From contig JABAKD010000009.1 in assembly GCA_012845835.1 (NCBI GenBank), positions 4,031,324 to 4,095,323 of the forward strand: a DNA stretch of 64,000 nucleotides, written 5' to 3'. The stretch comes from Undaria pinnatifida. Lineage: Eukaryota > Sar > Phaeophyceae > Laminariales > Alariaceae. The translations under genes and the position numbers were made by a program. The notes under the pieces were generated by a model. The model saw only the letters and a program-made list of their open reading frames with translations, did no database searches and was not told the origin of the DNA. Within the stretch, counting starts at the first letter, position 1; the number at the start of each line of letters is the position of its first letter. Positions 12,105-25,830 of the stretch are shown one piece after another.

Positions 12105-12880
12105 GGGACGACCACGGAGGTTTCAAGGGCATGGGGGGCTGGGTTTGGACAAGAAGGAACAGGAGGGGTGAGGGAAAGGGGGTCAGCTCAATCTGTGAGT
12201 GGAATCCAGTAATTTGTTTTAGTCGACACACCTGACGGTTGTGAAATGAATTCGTCACTTCATCATGTATATCCTGTAAGTCAGACAACCAGTGAGGAAA
12301 GGGCGTGGAATGTTCGAAGGGGTTGGGGGGGGGTTATTGTTGCTTTTTCGAGGAAAAGGAAATTTCCAAAAGCTTTAGGTTACATAGTCGTAGGGGTTGT
12401 CTATACACGTGACGTTAGATCTAGCCAATGGAGCGGATGGTGGCGAACAAGGGGGGGTTGGGGAGGGGTGATGAGTCGGAGCTACGGCAGTGGATGGCTA
12501 GAAAGACAGTGAGGTAATATCATCTGCGTAGAGTAGTGTTTATTACTCTGGTAGATTACGATTTCAGGTGGGGCGCTTCAACAAGAGGAAGAAGGGGAAA
12601 GAGAGGGGTGGGAGGGGGGGATGAAATAGAGATAGGACATGGATGGCTAGGACGGAAATGAGGTGATTTCAGCTGCCTAGTTGTGTTTATTATTCTGGCA
12701 GATTTTGTGCTTTACGTGGAGCGTTTAAACAAGAGCAATCAGGGAGAGATCGGGGGGGGGGGGGGGGGGGGGACAACTCAATAAGTGCCCGGAAACAGCA
12801 CATCCTTCAACGGGACAAATCTTACAGTTGCAGAAGGACTGCATCACGTTATATCACCTGCCTGCTATTGTATATTATTC
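12105..12880 (+). repeat. R1 copy, 5' truncated
   Basis: Starts inside the family at GGTTTCAAGGGCATGGGG and runs through the CATCATGTATATCCTGTAAG, CGATTTCAGGTGGGGCG and GATTTTG modules with G tracts near 12320 and 12758. R7 sequence follows directly. Confidence 0.7.
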
Positions 12881-12889
12881 CTGCAGATT

Positions 12890-13345
12890 TTGTTTTTTAG
12901 TAGGTGTGGTATACAACACAATTTATAAGTTTGCAAGACAACACAATGTTTAGGTGTGGTATTCATTGTGTTACAGCTTCGTCGTGTGTTATTGTACTTG
13001 GATCGTGGCGCAGCACATTTCAACAGATAGGTTCAACCATTTAGTTACCAAGATTATTAACCTTGCCGATGTGGGGTTCTGAGGTCGCCAATTATAAGAC
13101 AGAGATACATATTGCAAAATACATCAAGCAAGATGATGTGGTCATCCAATGTCAACACCATGGAAAACTAGGGAGAGGGGAAAGTTGTCAGGACTTTGGC
13201 GCGATTGCTTGATGCAACCGCGCTCAATACACGTCACTAAGTTAGGCATATTTTGTTTAGCAGAGGTTGAGAAGCGATCATGCAGACGGTAGGCACGAAA
13301 CACCCTAAGTCATAGGTTGGTAGTGTGGTCTACCGCAAATTTAAA
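12890..13345 (+). repeat. R7 repeat downstream of R1
   Basis: Recognised by GATGTGGGGTTCTGAGGTCG, AGAGATACATATTGC and the block ending CATGCAGACGGTAGGCACGA. The same blocks recur at 13870-14230 and 51180-52560, and inverted at 59350-59620, each time on the 3' side of R1. Confidence 0.7.
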
Positions 13346-13389
13346 ACATCCGCCTGTCCTATATGTTCATACTTTTTTTGTTTATTATA

Positions 13390-13865
13390 AATATTAAAAT
13401 ACACTCTAGCTGTGAGATTGGAAATTTTGTCAAAACTCATCTTCGCAAGCTCTGTGTGATTCTCCGATCGCGCGTATTACGGTTTGTGTGTCCTCATGAA
13501 TGATATAGGTCGGCGACTCCCCTTGCAACTATAGTGTAGCTATCAGGGTCGACAGCGTGATTTGAGTCAGTCGGTGCGCGGAAACTATAAAACCCGTTTC
13601 TGAGGGGGACAAAAACTGACAGCTGTGGAAGGAAATGCATCAGTTTATCAAGTAAACCCTGTAAGTCGAATATCCGGTGAGGGGAGGGCGGAGTTTTTAA
13701 GGACGTGGGGGCTTGATTTTGATCAAAAGGGGGGACGGGGGGGGAGGCGACGGGTAGGGCAGGTCTATATGTGCGTGGAAACTATAAATATTTTTTGTGG
13801 GGGAGGGGGAGGAATGTGGCGGAGGGGGGGCCGGGGGGGGGTTGGAGGGCTTTAGGTCGCATAGG
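13390..13865 (+). repeat. R1 copy, shortened
   Basis: Opening motif ACACTCTAGCTGTGAGATTG, then the usual order to a G-rich zone at 13725-13845. The end passes into R7. Confidence 0.8.
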
Positions 13866-13869
13866 TGTA

Positions 13870-14230
13870 GATGTACGATGATACGCCCATGAGGTTTACC
13901 GTGCCGATGTGGGCCTCTGAGATCGCTAATTCTAATGGAGAGATGTGTATTTCAAATGCAGCCAGCGAATTGATGTGGTTATCCAATGTCACCACCATTG
14001 AACACGAGGGAGACAAGTGCAAATCATCAGTGTTTTGAACGGAACGCTTGATATGCCCGCGCTCAATTACGATATTTCGTTAGGCATACTTTACCTTGTT
14101 TAGTAGAGGTTGTCAGTCCATCATGCCTACGACAGGTAGGCACGAAATACCCTGCGTAGTCGGTTGGTATTGTATATAGTAAGCCTTTGCATCTAGTTAC
14201 CATGGTATGTACTTGTGTAACAGACGTTTG
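13870..14230 (+). repeat. R7 repeat downstream of R1
   Basis: Carries CCGATGTGGGCCTCTGAGAT, the AATGTCACCACCATTGAAC block and a TAGGCACGAAATACCCTGCG block, as at 12890-13345. Confidence 0.7.
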
Positions 14231-14559
14231 ATTTTATCGTAGTCTTCTTATTATTGTTGCAATGCATGGGTTAAAGAGACGACAGTTTGAGGTATTGTCA
14301 CGTGCAAAACTGTACTCCTTACCCCCGTTTTCTTCGGCTGAGTTGTTCACAAAGACGGTATCGCCGCGGATGAATACCTCGGACGACTCGGCATATATAG
14401 CACCTGTACGTTAAAGGGGAGAGGCGTGCAGAACGTAACACCGATAGCGACACGAGGTTCTGTTTTATATTCCAACATATGGCACGTTGTGACTCCGTGA
14501 CCTGTCGGAAATGATCATAAAACATTAACTATAACAATATTCGTGATTAATATGGCATC

Positions 14560-15722
14560 ACTTGGTACCTTGTGCATGCATTATTCACCACCCACACGAT
14601 CTCCTAGACCTAGCATCACGCGTATTGCAAGCATCTACATATATGATTAATACGCGCGATCGGAGTATCACACACAATCTTGCAAGGATGAGTTTCGACC
14701 AAATCTTTCATCACACAGCTGGTGTGTATTTCAATATTATATGTGACCTAAACCTCTTGAAAACCACCCCCCCCCTCCCCCCTCTTTTTTCCCTGCTCTG
14801 ATTGCTCAAACGCCCCACAAAATATACAAATCCGTCAGAGTTATAAACACTTCCACACACTGGACATCACCTTTTTTTATTTCTAACGCCAGCCATGCTG
14901 CTGCTGCAACTCCCACCCCCCCCGCTCGCAACGCCCCCTCCTTCCCCATCACTCGCACCATCGCCTAGACCTAGCACAACGCGCATAGCAAACCCTTACA
15001 TTTTTACGACCAAAGCCTTTTCGCCCCACCCCACCCCAACCTCCGCCCCCCCCTTCCCCACCCCCCCCCCCACCCCACTCCCACCACCCCACCCCCACCA
15101 CCCACCAACAGTCCGCCGTCTACGCACTGTACGACTGACAGGATATACATGATAAACTGGTGCAATCTTTCCGAAACCGTCACATTTATCCCCCTAAGAG
15201 ATGTAAAGTTTCTACGCACATATTGAGCTGCCCCGCCCGTCCCGCCGCCCCCCCCCCCACCATGATAAACTGGTGCATTCTTTCCAAACCTGCCAAATTT
15301 ACCCTTTTTGGAGGATTTATAGTTTCCACGCACAAGTTAAGCTGCCCCCCCCCCCCCCCCCCCTTTCTCCCCCCCCCACCCCCGCTCCCTTTTCATCAAA
15401 ACAAGGCCCCCACGTCTATCAAAACTCCGCCCTCCCTTCACCGGTTATTCGACTTACAGTATTCACTTGATAAACTCATGCATTTCTTTCCACAGCGGTC
15501 AGATTTGTCCTTCTCAAAAGCGGGCTATATGGTTTCGCGCCCAGACTGACTGATATCACCCTGTTGACCCTGATAGCTACACTGCAATTGCAAGGGGAGT
15601 CACCGACCTATATCCTTAATAAATACAGACAACCCGTAATACGCGCGATCGCAGTATCACACAGAGCGTGCCAAGATGAGGGTTTTGACAAAAATTTCGA
15701 TCTCACAGCTGGTGTGTATCTT
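14560..15722 (-). repeat. R1 copy, near full-length, inverted
   Basis: Read on the minus strand from 15722 it opens with the R1 start motif and carries at least three GGAAACTATA-type modules separated by G tracts (C tracts on the plus strand at 15248, 15343, 15060 and 14916). It ends near 14575 with the CTAGGTCTAGGAGATCG block. Confidence 0.8.
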
Positions 15723-16269
15723 GTTTTTTATAATATACTTCAGTATATGTATATGTTCACACCGGCACGAGCAAGGACACGACGAATATTGCATACACGA
15801 TTGTTATTATTTTTTGGGACATTGTTCGGACTGTGGCGGGCGCGGCCATTTTGCATGGCGTTCATTACGTTGTTATTTTATCTTGTTGTGCTGCTTAAGA
15901 ATTTTTGCGACACAAGCCCTGCTGATGTCCATCATGTTTTTAACGAGGTTTTTAACTTTGAAGGCCCAGCGATATCACTACCGCATTCCCCTTACGTAAT
16001 ATTTTACTGAAAGAGGCCCCCTTTACCCGCCTGTTAAACGGTATGTAGACATCCTTCGAGTTTGGTTGTGATATACTGTTCACCATAGTGCTTTGTAAAC
16101 GGTATCGAACAGAGAGGTACAAAACCAATATCTGCTACCGCCCCTTTGCTTTCGACAATGGCAATCAGACGCATGTTCCACTGATTAGGGTTACACAACG
16201 TCTTTGCTCTATTACCTACTTGCAGAGCTCTACGAATCTCACGCAAGCACTGGCCGTCACAGGCAAACG

Positions 16270-16520
16270 AACATAGTGAAGAGCAAGGTCCAATCCCATT
16301 ACCATTCCCATTAGCAATAGCAACAGTGAGCCATCACACTGTAGCGGCGCAACAGATCAACAGTACCTTTCCCATTCCCATTTATACTAGTGAGCCAACC
16401 CACGGTAGGGGCATTAACATCAACAAAAAGATTCTCATTACCATTACCATTCCCATTCCCATTCAAATTCCCAATACAAATAGTGAGCCATCATCCTACT
16501 GTAGAGGTGCACCAGATTCT
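16270..16520 (+). repeat. CCATTC-type minisatellite
   Basis: Runs of CCATTCCCATT alternate with a GTGAGCCATCACACTGTAG-like block repeated about three times. Confidence 0.7.
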
Positions 16521-16724
16521 AAGAAGTTCCTGAGCTCGCAACATGAGGAGGTATCTCAATATCAAAACGAATAAGGTGTATGACTATGTCAATATCTCAC
16601 CCGGAACACGGCTTCGAAGACATTCCTTCAAAAACCCGGACAAGTTTCTATTTCGTACTACTATAATATGTTGAACTCGTACAAATAGAAGCCTAGGCGT
16701 TACTTCCTGTCTTAAGGACACCAA

Positions 16725-16975
16725 CAGTGAACATCAACATTGACATTAACACGAACATGAACGTTAACATGAACATGAACGTGAGCATGAACATGCACAT
16801 GAACGTTAACACGAACATTTACATTAACATAACATTTATAACATCAACTTCAACATGAACATCACTCATAACATGAACACTAACGTTAACATCAACATCA
16901 ACATCAACATTAACAATAACATTAATGCCACCCTTCTAACAGTAGCATCAGCATTAACGTTGTGAACATTAACAG
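16725..16975 (+). repeat. AACATN hexanucleotide microsatellite
   Basis: About 35 degenerate copies of AACATN (AACATC, AACATG, AACATT, AACGTT) across 250 bp. Confidence 0.85.
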
Positions 16976-17002
16976 ACACGTTTCTGCCCACAAAGTGCTA
17001 CC

Positions 17003-17371
17003 CTACCGTGGGATGACTCCCATCACCTTAAAAATTAAACACAAAATGTTACGTTTGACGATTGTGAGAACCTCCTCGGTTAAGACACCATGTTGTTTTG
17101 AACTATTTCGACCGCCTACCTCCATCGCAGCGAACGTGATGAAACTCGTCAGTTGTTCATCAAATTCAGTTTTCAACACGCTACGGAAGCGGCCCCGTAT
17201 ATGGATCTTATTACGGGCGGTTTCGACATCGCATACGAGGTTCATTCCGAATACAGTAGGGAGCTCTCATTATTGCCGGTTGAATAGTGCCACGCTGTTC
17301 TCCCTCACATTGACGGTGAGTTTGGTTACACTGCCACCGCTGATACTTTCAACATCCCCCCCAACGGGTTC
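17003..17371 (-). other. Possible downstream exons of the beta-helix gene
   Basis: Two frames follow the signal-peptide exon on the same strand. Positions 17371-17270 begin after an AG and read EPVGGDVESISGGSV before a stop. Positions 17245-17003 encode 80 residues with no recognised motif. Splice phases were not reconciled, so these are leads and not a model. Confidence 0.2.
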
Positions 17372-17503
17372 CTAATAGCTCCCAAGCTGCCCTAAATAGC
17401 GCAGGGAGGGGCGCGCGAAGCTGACACATACCGGCACGAGTGCGACCCTCCCGATGTGTTGACGACCCCCGTCATTTGTTGTGTTATTTTCACAGTGTCT
17501 CAC

Positions 17504-17969
17504 CTCCGTTGGTAGCGATATTGTTGGTGAAGACACAGTCGTCAACAATCACAGAACTAGACGAACGTGCGTCGACCGCAGCTCCACGTTTTTCATTTCC
17601 CCCCTCGAGCACCAAGCTGTTGAGGCTGATCGTAGATCCATCGTACACCGTAAAAATGCCCGTCGTCCCTCCCGCGTCGATGACAGCGCTTGAAAAGTTG
17701 GTGAGGGCCGAGGTTGATCCAGTGACAGTCAAATTCTTCTTGTCACGTATTTCGATTGCCTCCACGAGAGACACGCGGCCGATCCAAGTTACGTTAAATA
17801 CTCCTTCCCCAGTGCAGTCAATCGTCGTCATCAATGTTTTGAGCTCTGAAATCGTTGCCACCTTCATGGAAACGGTACCATCTGGACACACGCCTGGCTC
17901 TGCCATTTGCAGAAAGGAAAATAGCAGTACCAATTTTGCCGCCATGGTATTGATAAAGCCACGCTTCAT
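17504..17969 (-). CDS. Putative secreted beta-helix protein, first exon
   Basis: The frame opens with MKRGFINTMAAKLVLLFSFL, a convincing signal peptide; an alternative start is the second Met at 17945. It continues with Ser/Thr/Val/Ile-rich strands ending in VIVDDCVFTNNIATNGG, the type of strand-turn repeat seen in right-handed parallel beta-helices and in chlamydial-type polymorphic outer membrane protein repeats. Residues 1-155 are encoded before a GTGAGA donor at 17503, and the frame stops a few codons later, so an intron is likely. A beta-helix-like stretch (SISGGSVTKLTVNV) at about 17371-17270 could be a later exon, but its phase does not fit a simple join, so the gene may be broken. The product would be extracellular or cell-surface; the function is unknown. 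Confidence 0.45.
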
Positions 17970-18039
17970 GCTGTTCGAAACGACACATATACGAAAGAGA
18001 AAGAAGGTGGCGAAGTCAGAGACAACCTATGATACCTAA

Positions 18040-21000
18040 CAATACATGTGTATGACCCTATTACTAGGACAACGCCTGCTAGCCCAGACAACAAAAGTGA
18101 GAGTGACCGTGTCTTTAACTTACCTCTCGTGTCAAAACTACTATGTGCACACGGCTTTACACCGTCGTTATTGCCCGCGCCGGCGACAGATAGCTAAATA
18201 TCTCAGACAGGATTCCTATCCACGGCAAAACTAGACGTGTTGTTGCCCTTGTCTATAGTTCCGTCACTCTTGAGTTTCGGTGGACTTCGAGCTCTATCAC
18301 CAGTAACCCTGAGGGGTGATATGAATACCATGTCCCCGAACCAACACGACAAGGGAAATTTCGAAACCACGTCAAATTTTCAGACATCGTTTCTAGAAGG
18401 ATCGCTTGAGGAACACGGGAGAATTGTCATGTCTGGAACACGCCACGGAGCCTTCCCCTCCACGTTCCGCTGACAAGTCGTCCGCGGCGGATACACCGCC
18501 TAGCGGATTCTTCGCTGCGGACTTTGGAAGGTCCCGCTGGATTGGTCCTTTTACCCGAGAGCTGGGGCAGCACTGACAACTGCGCACCCACCGTTCTCAC
18601 TTCTCACTTTCTCGCACTGGCGCTTCTTGCATCTCTGGGACTTCTTCTCATCCTGTCTCGTCTCTCCCTCTTTCAACGGCCTACTGTATCAGCCCGTGTT
18701 GCCACACAATCCACCGTCGTAACTCAACAGTGAGAACACTCTGCTCACGCAGAGACAAGTGGGATCACGACCCACCGACTGTATCGGTTACGAATTTTAA
18801 GTAACACAATAATACCATATCATCATATTTTAGGTTTAAAATTATGAAACTTGCTAAAGTCGTCGAACTCACAGCGGACATCGTTAGCATAAATTACTGG
18901 CATTAATTAGACGATATTCGTGCATAATACCCAGGTGGATTTGACAATGCTACGATACCCTGTAATCTTCGTTATTTTTGTTATTATTGCTAGACACATA
19001 AACGATTGGTGTATTACAAACTTAACACTTCATCATGCATGATATAAGCAATGCAATATATACAACGAGACAATTTACTACATACTGTCTATAATGAATC
19101 TTCTACTGAAAACAAGCCATCTATGTAGTACGCAGATTGCAAAGATGGGCATCGACCCTGCATTCGTCGACCGCACAGCTAACATCGTACAACAATTATA
19201 TTAAAAATAGCTACTTGAGGTACGAAAATAGAACAATGCTGCGGCGCCGTCGACTTATGCCTTCACTTTATACTCGGTCATTTTTATACGGAAAGATGAA
19301 CGTTTACATGTCGATGTCATTGTCGAGCGAACATCAAAATTCAAGCTCAACTGGACGAGGTATCACTGGTAACACACAGGTAACCCAAGCCGCGGAAACT
19401 GAAAGTTACGAGGCTACACCCCAAGAACAGCCGAGATGCATCTCTTGTTATTATTTATGGTGTTTTGATTTGTCTTTGTCTTGTTGTGCCATCGGTCCTG
19501 CTTTGATGTTTCGAAATATCGAGTACTACTTCAACAAAAGTAAGAAAATATTGTAGGCGGCAGATCCCATGATCGTAATGCCTAATGCCCACGTGCCACC
19601 CACCTCGCCGGTGCGTTCCTCTCTATTTTTCGCGCATGCCATTGGGAACGTCATTCCCACTGGGGTTAAGCTACGCTCCTGCCCTATTCGATTTATTTTA
19701 AAATTAATAAACAACCCTACTACTGCACGGGCACGAGTGAGTATGTATGTACGTATATTTAATATGTATTCGGGTGGAGGTTGACACATGACACCCACGT
19801 TTGAGTAGGAACGCGAGGTTTAGGCACTACCCTTCCATGCCTTTTGTTGTATGTGTCATCGGGTTTAGTTCCCAGTGGGACAGGGTACAGTAAGAGGAAG
19901 TAGCAGGACTCGTCTCACGCTAGGGGTGCAACGGAACTTTCGGAGCTCTTTACATCAGCAGCTCAACATAACACATTCATCTCGCACCCGATCAACGTCT
20001 CCATGTCCTACTATTGTTCCAACAACAAACAATCTCGTTAACTCGTCAATCTAACCGATAGGGCCACACTTGAGCAGCCCAACCGGTCACGATAATTTGC
20101 CTAAAAAGTGCAACCGCCGTGCGATGACTCAAGAGGTAATACACTACCACGTACTAGATAACAGATTGTGGCCACGGGTTCCACCAAGTATCTTCCGCTT
20201 GGCAATTGCCCCCATGATCTTCCCACCCATCTACACCCCTTATGTTGCTAGGAGTGAGACACACAGTATCCCCACAGGTCAATCCGGTGGCCACGTCACA
20301 GGTATTACCCTCTTTCACATACCTGGTAGCTCAAAGCGGGAGAGAAGTCAGCTTTCATTATTTTCACCACAATCAAAGATGACAACTGCGACGAGAGGCA
20401 AGAGACTCTCCGTCTTCTGACTACCCCGAATATACAACGTCATCCTAACATACACCCTATCATACAAAAAAGGCCAAGCACATATCGAACCGAGTAATTA
20501 CCGGCCTTTAAAGGCCGTAACCTCTGCACATCTATAAATAAACACTGTCCTAGCTATACATCCATAACGAACCACTCTCCGTGCCAATGGCTCTTTTTTC
20601 AGGGCAACGCTCTGTGTGTATTGATTTCGGTCTTAGTTTTCATTCTGCCCTGAATGGACAGACGGCGATGCCTGCGCTAACGTAGGACCAGAAACAATAT
20701 CGGAAGAGTGCAGCAGAAGTAACTATGTAGGACGAACAAGGTCGTAACAGACGATTCTCACGGCATTAAACCGGGGCACCGCACTAAAGGGTACCGAACT
20801 AACGCGGGACCAGGGTTTTATGTACCGTGAAAAATGTTAGACACGCGCACGAGATACGGCATTCCCACTGCTCGTCCCTGTACATCGGATCTATTTTTCT
20901 TTTGTAACTCACGTTTACTCTTTTCCCGCAACATCCGATTTTGGTTCCCATTATCAATTTTGTAATAGACCACTTCCTATCAGACGTCCTCACGAAAATG

Positions 21001-23250
21001 TCAATTGAAAAGCTCTCTTCCTATTCACGAATTTTGCCTTATCGTTAGTTTCGTGGTGTTTTCGTCCAGAAATATCGTATCATCTGTTGTGTTTTGTCTC
21101 ATATCTTTACGTTGGTGTCTTCGCACGGCATGGCCTTGCTCCAGCACGTACTGGCAGTCCAACCGCACTGGCTAAGAGGCTGCAAGGGTGACACTTTTTT
21201 GAATATTCACGTGAGTACTACAAAAACGCCTCATTAAGCCGGAACCCATCAAAATACACGGCGTGAAAGCAGAGAGAGCACGCAAAGTAGCTACCGTAGA
21301 GAGCGGAGAGAGGAGACAAGGAGGGCAACCATGCCGCAACAAGTGTATTGTTGAATTTTTGTTATTGGTGGTCCCATTTTGGTGTTCAGTGGTGCACGTA
21401 GGAGCCTACCCTGTGTTCAAGCGTTAAAAAAATGGATCTTCTTCCATTTCTACGTGGTATGTTTTGGAATCTGCGAAGGTATTTTGAAACCGGTATCATT
21501 AACTGGACAATTCGGGACCTTAGTTGTTATTGCGGAGTATCTGAGTAAAGGTCCTGTTCGAAAACATGTATAAGGATGAGTACGTGATTATGTTTGCGTC
21601 TCTGAGGCCGTGATGTCGCAAATTCAAGAGGTTCGGTTTTGCAGTCTTTAAACATGTTTTTGAGCCCGTATCACTGTTGAGGATAAAGGTTTTAGATTAC
21701 CACCTATCGAGGCCAAGTTCAGTCGGAATGATTGGTTCAATGTTGTGTTGGTAATCTCGTCGCACAAATAGAAAGATAAAACGAGCGTTACAGTTGAATA
21801 GAAAATTTTGTATAATAAAGGTTTCGCAAAAGCGACGAGAATACCACCTGTTCGAATACTGAGAGAAGATCGTATCGTACCAGGTGGTCGAGTTTTCGAG
21901 GTCAAAGACTTCTGGTAGAAGTAGTGCTTTGGGCGTTGAGACGGATGACGCCGGTGACCCCACCCTGTTCACTGTTCTCTCATCTCTCTTTTCTTCCTTT
22001 TCAGGTTTCAAGATGTTCCCCGAACTCTAGGCACAGCAGAACATTGTTCTCAAGTGTTAATTCTTGGCAGAACGCGCCGCATAAAACATCAATATCTTTC
22101 CGCCTCTTGCATCTTGGACGCTCTTTTGGTTACCTTAATTTCTGCCAGCGCCAGCCTCTGCGACCACGCCAGGTCGTATCGCCACATACCACAATCGATT
22201 GTAAGTTGTCGTCTACATCGCGAGACTCACGTCAAGAATCTTCGACGAGGCGTCTTCAAGGGAATCTCCAGTCTGGAGCAGCAACGGAACTGTCGGCAAA
22301 CACTAGAGTGTCAACTTTTGAAGTTCGGAAAAGGGAATCGAGTCAATTTTATGGACAGCGGCTTGATTAAAATGATCATCTATATTAAAGATAGATTGCA
22401 CTGGTGGTCGAGTCCGTCTCGATCGCGCACTGCCGTCAGGAAGGATAGCATTACATCGGCGTGCCGATATCACTGTCGGGGCGTTGTACTTTGAGTTTGC
22501 TCTTCTTGCACGGGTAGGAAGTATTGCAGGGTTTTTGTCGTACTCCTTGAGGCACGTCAGATGCAAGTCAATCAGAAAGGAGAACCGAAGGCAAGGAAAG
22601 AAGAAAAAATAAGAAAAAAGTGAGGATATATATAAGAAACTAATGAGAAAAAGGGAAGGAAAGAAGTAAATAACAAGAAATGCGAGGAAGGACAAGACAA
22701 GCTAAGATGAAGCTAGGAAAGGAAAAGAGGAAAAAAAGACATTTAAGAAGACCATAGGAACCGACCAAAGACAGCATTGGGCTCAAAGACTATCAAGTGC
22801 ATCATTGGCTCTGGAACAAGCGCGCAACAATGCGAAGAAGTCGATGCGGAGTCACGGTAACTTTTGGCGGCCATTGGAAGGTTGAAAATTCCAAGACAAT
22901 GCTGGCCAGACCCTGACTTCAGTCTGTTGGGCAGAATGATACTTCCCCACCCCTCCCCAAGCTCCCTTCCCCCTCCCCCTGGCCGACTAGAAATGCCGGC
23001 GGTGGATGGCGCTGCCACGGCCTTTGCGTGACGATCGGTAGCTCTGCGGCTCTCCGTAACATGTCGTTCCCGCATGGACAACTCGGCTCCTTCCTCTACC
23101 CGTCGATAATATATGCCGGCCTTCTGAGCCGCCATCCGCCAGCTCTCGAATTATATTCTAAAGACCGACATATCCTCCTTGAGGTGAACCGACCAGTCCT
23201 TTTCTTGCAACCCTGTGAAGCCCTCAGCCCCACCAATCTCCCCAAGCATC
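18040..23250. other. Unassigned, mostly unique sequence
   Basis: Several mid-sized frames lack support: 18524-18733 (one likely membrane segment, ALALLASLGLLLIL), 19137-19556, 20070-20420, 21924-22370 and 23135-22743. A short palindrome GGCCTTTAAAGGCC lies at about 20503-20516. This is the longest stretch without clear repeats and the likeliest place for exons not resolved here. Confidence 0.35.
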
Positions 23251-23978
23251 ACCCTCTGTGGCAGCCGCTCCTCCCCCGTATGTATAAGCTTTCTTTTGCT
23301 TAAACGCCCCACCAAATATCGAAACCTGCCAGAGTAATAAACGCTTCCACGCCTTGGATATCGCCTCGTTGTCGTTTTCGAGCCGTCCATGCCGCTGCTG
23401 CACCCCCCCCCCCCCCCCCCCCCCCGCCCCCAACGCCCCCTCTTCCCCCGCCACCCGCACCATCACCTAGACCTAGCACCATGCGTATAGCAAACCCGTA
23501 CATCTACGCGACCTAAAGCCCTTCCTCATTGGCACCCCCCTCCCACCCCTCTCCACCACAAGAAGCACTTATAGTTTCTACGCACGAATTAACCTGCCCT
23601 ACCCGTCCCCCTCCCCCTCCCCCCCTCCAGCCCCCCTTTCGATCAAAATCAGCCCGCCACGTCCTTAAAACCTCCGCCCTTCCCTCAATGGTTATTCGAT
23701 ATACAGTATTATTCACTTGATAAACTGACGCATTTCCTTCCACAGCTGTCAGATGTTGTCCCCCTCAGAAATGGGTTTTATGGTTTCCGCGCACAGACTG
23801 CCTAACATCACCCTGTTGACCCTGATAGCTACACTCTAGTTGCAAGGGGAGTCGCCGACCTATATCCTTAATGAGGACACACAACCCGTAAAACGCGCGC
23901 CGTCAAAATATCACACACAGCTTGCAAGATGAATTTCGAAAAAATATTCGATCTCACAGCCGGAGTGTATGATTCTTT
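23250..23978 (-). repeat. R1 copy, inverted
   Basis: The opening motif on the minus strand is at about 23970 and the CTAGGTCTAGGTGATGG block near 23470. C tracts of more than 20 bases lie at 23403. Frames across it (Pro-rich plus strand, Gly-rich minus strand) are not genes. Confidence 0.8.
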
Positions 23979-24589
23979 TTATAAAATACACTACGAGTAG
24001 TCTATATATATTTTTTTTTGTTTGTTTTACTCATATGGTGGTCGCCTATTAAAACCACAAAGAGAAGCTTGATACAACGTAAGCTAGTACTTCTGTCCTT
24101 GCATGTTAGTTTAGATGTTGCATTAATGTGTGGAGTATCAGTTTTGGTGAAGAACACAGAATACCTGCATTGATAAGAAACTCATGGTGGCAAGTTGTAA
24201 AAACAGAAGTTTTCGAAGTGTGAAAATATGAATTTGATTACAGGAGTTGTTGTGGACATAGCACACCGACACCTACGCGTAGAGTGCGTGCGACACCTGC
24301 TGTTATCAGCCTGATACGTGGCTATACAGCAGTGCACCCTCTTTCTCGTACGCAGTAAAGCTCAACATAGGCGTACTTCTGCCTCGTGAAAATGTCTGGA
24401 AGACAATCGCTGCTCTCTTGATTTTGGGTGTGCTGCCCGGTGTGGGTCACCCTACTGCTGCCCTTCCCGTCGTCCTAGCCCGCTCCGTCGCGCGTGCTTT
24501 CGTTGATCATCAGTTCCTCCAGTCAGCGACCCTTCTCCCTCAAATATAATGCTCCTGCCAGATTTCTGTTCTATTGTTCAAAACACCTT

Positions 24590-24775
24590 GATACATCATG
24601 TCCGCCACCATCACGACCACACCTAGACCACCTCCACTACCATCACCACCACCGCGGCAAGAGCGTAAACGGAGTACGGGGTGGTGGCGATGGTGGTGGT
24701 TGTCGGTGAATAGGTGGTGATGGACAGTAGTGGTGGTGGTCCACGACTCCAATGATGGTGATGTGGTACGAGACG
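24590..24775. repeat. CAC/GTG trinucleotide-rich region
   Basis: CACCAC runs on the plus strand, then GTGGTG runs, so the two halves can pair as a loose hairpin. His-rich frames are artefacts. Confidence 0.6.
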
Positions 24776-25189
24776 CGTGTTTGTTGTTTCATGCACGGAC
24801 ATAGCTGTTTGGTTTGTGAAGAAATCTTCCCCCCCCCCGGCGTAGGGGCTGGGCATATCGGACAATTCACGACCAAGCTTACCGAATTAAAACGGGTATT
24901 GGATGTGGTCAGATGTGGATAGATTTCATAGATAAGGGCGTCTGTAGCCGCCGAATTGGTCAAAATCGGCTCCGGATTGGTCGGGTTCTACTGTTTGAGG
25001 AGATATTTTCTCTGCAAAAAAGGATTCAAACACGCACACACATCCGCAATAAATTTGCGCAATCATGCTTTTTTTTTCGAAAGAGTTTTTCGAAGACAGC
25101 CTAGACACAGCCGGCCGCAAAGATATCAGAGACTACGTCGCAGCGCCTCTGTCGATTAGTTCTATCGCCTGTTCATCAATATCACCTGG

Positions 25190-25830
25190 TGTGGTATTCT
25201 GCGGGGGGCGTGTTATCTTATGTGACCCGGGTGATAGCGCGCAGATCGCAGGGCAGGGTCCATGATAGTCGTGTGATACCCCAGGGGGTGTAATAACACC
25301 GACCCACACGCTTGCAGGAGATGTGGTGATGAGGCAGTGTGATAAAAAAAAAAAGCGGTGATAACACTTGCTTGCGCAAATAATTTCTGCTGCCACTCAC
25401 TGCCACACAGTTGCAGGGGTGTAGTGTTGAGGGGGGGTGATAACACTGCTAGAAAAATTGCCGGTACCTGCCGCTGCCGCACATTTGCGGGGGTGTGGTT
25501 TGCTGTGCCAGTGCGGTGGCCGCCACATTGGCGCCTGGTGGTGTCTCGAATGCAGCAGCAATGGCAGCAGCAACAGGCGCAGAAGAAGTTTCCTCGTCAT
25601 TAAAGAACAAGGTGGTCGAGCCTGCGCTGCTGTTGTCGAAGTAGCTGTCTAAAGAGCGTAATAAGCTCCTGTGGATTTGTTCATCCCTTTGCGCCCTTCG
25701 ATGTTGTTGGAGGTCTCCGCACAGACTGATTCCCCGCACACAGGGATGTAATATCCAGAATCACAGTGCAGGTGCTGAATCACCCGGGTGATAAAACCAG
25801 GGGGGAGCGTTGATGAATGCGGTTAAATCT
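25190..25830. repeat. Degenerate GGTGATAACAC minisatellite
   Basis: Irregular units of 75-110 bp containing GGGTGATAACAC or close variants and TTGCAGGGGTGT. The copies are too diverged to set a firm period. Confidence 0.5.

Noticed and set aside
18237-18733. Membrane-protein gene on the plus strand
   Set aside because: One hydrophobic segment is clear, but the frames around it shift and no splice pair joins them convincingly.
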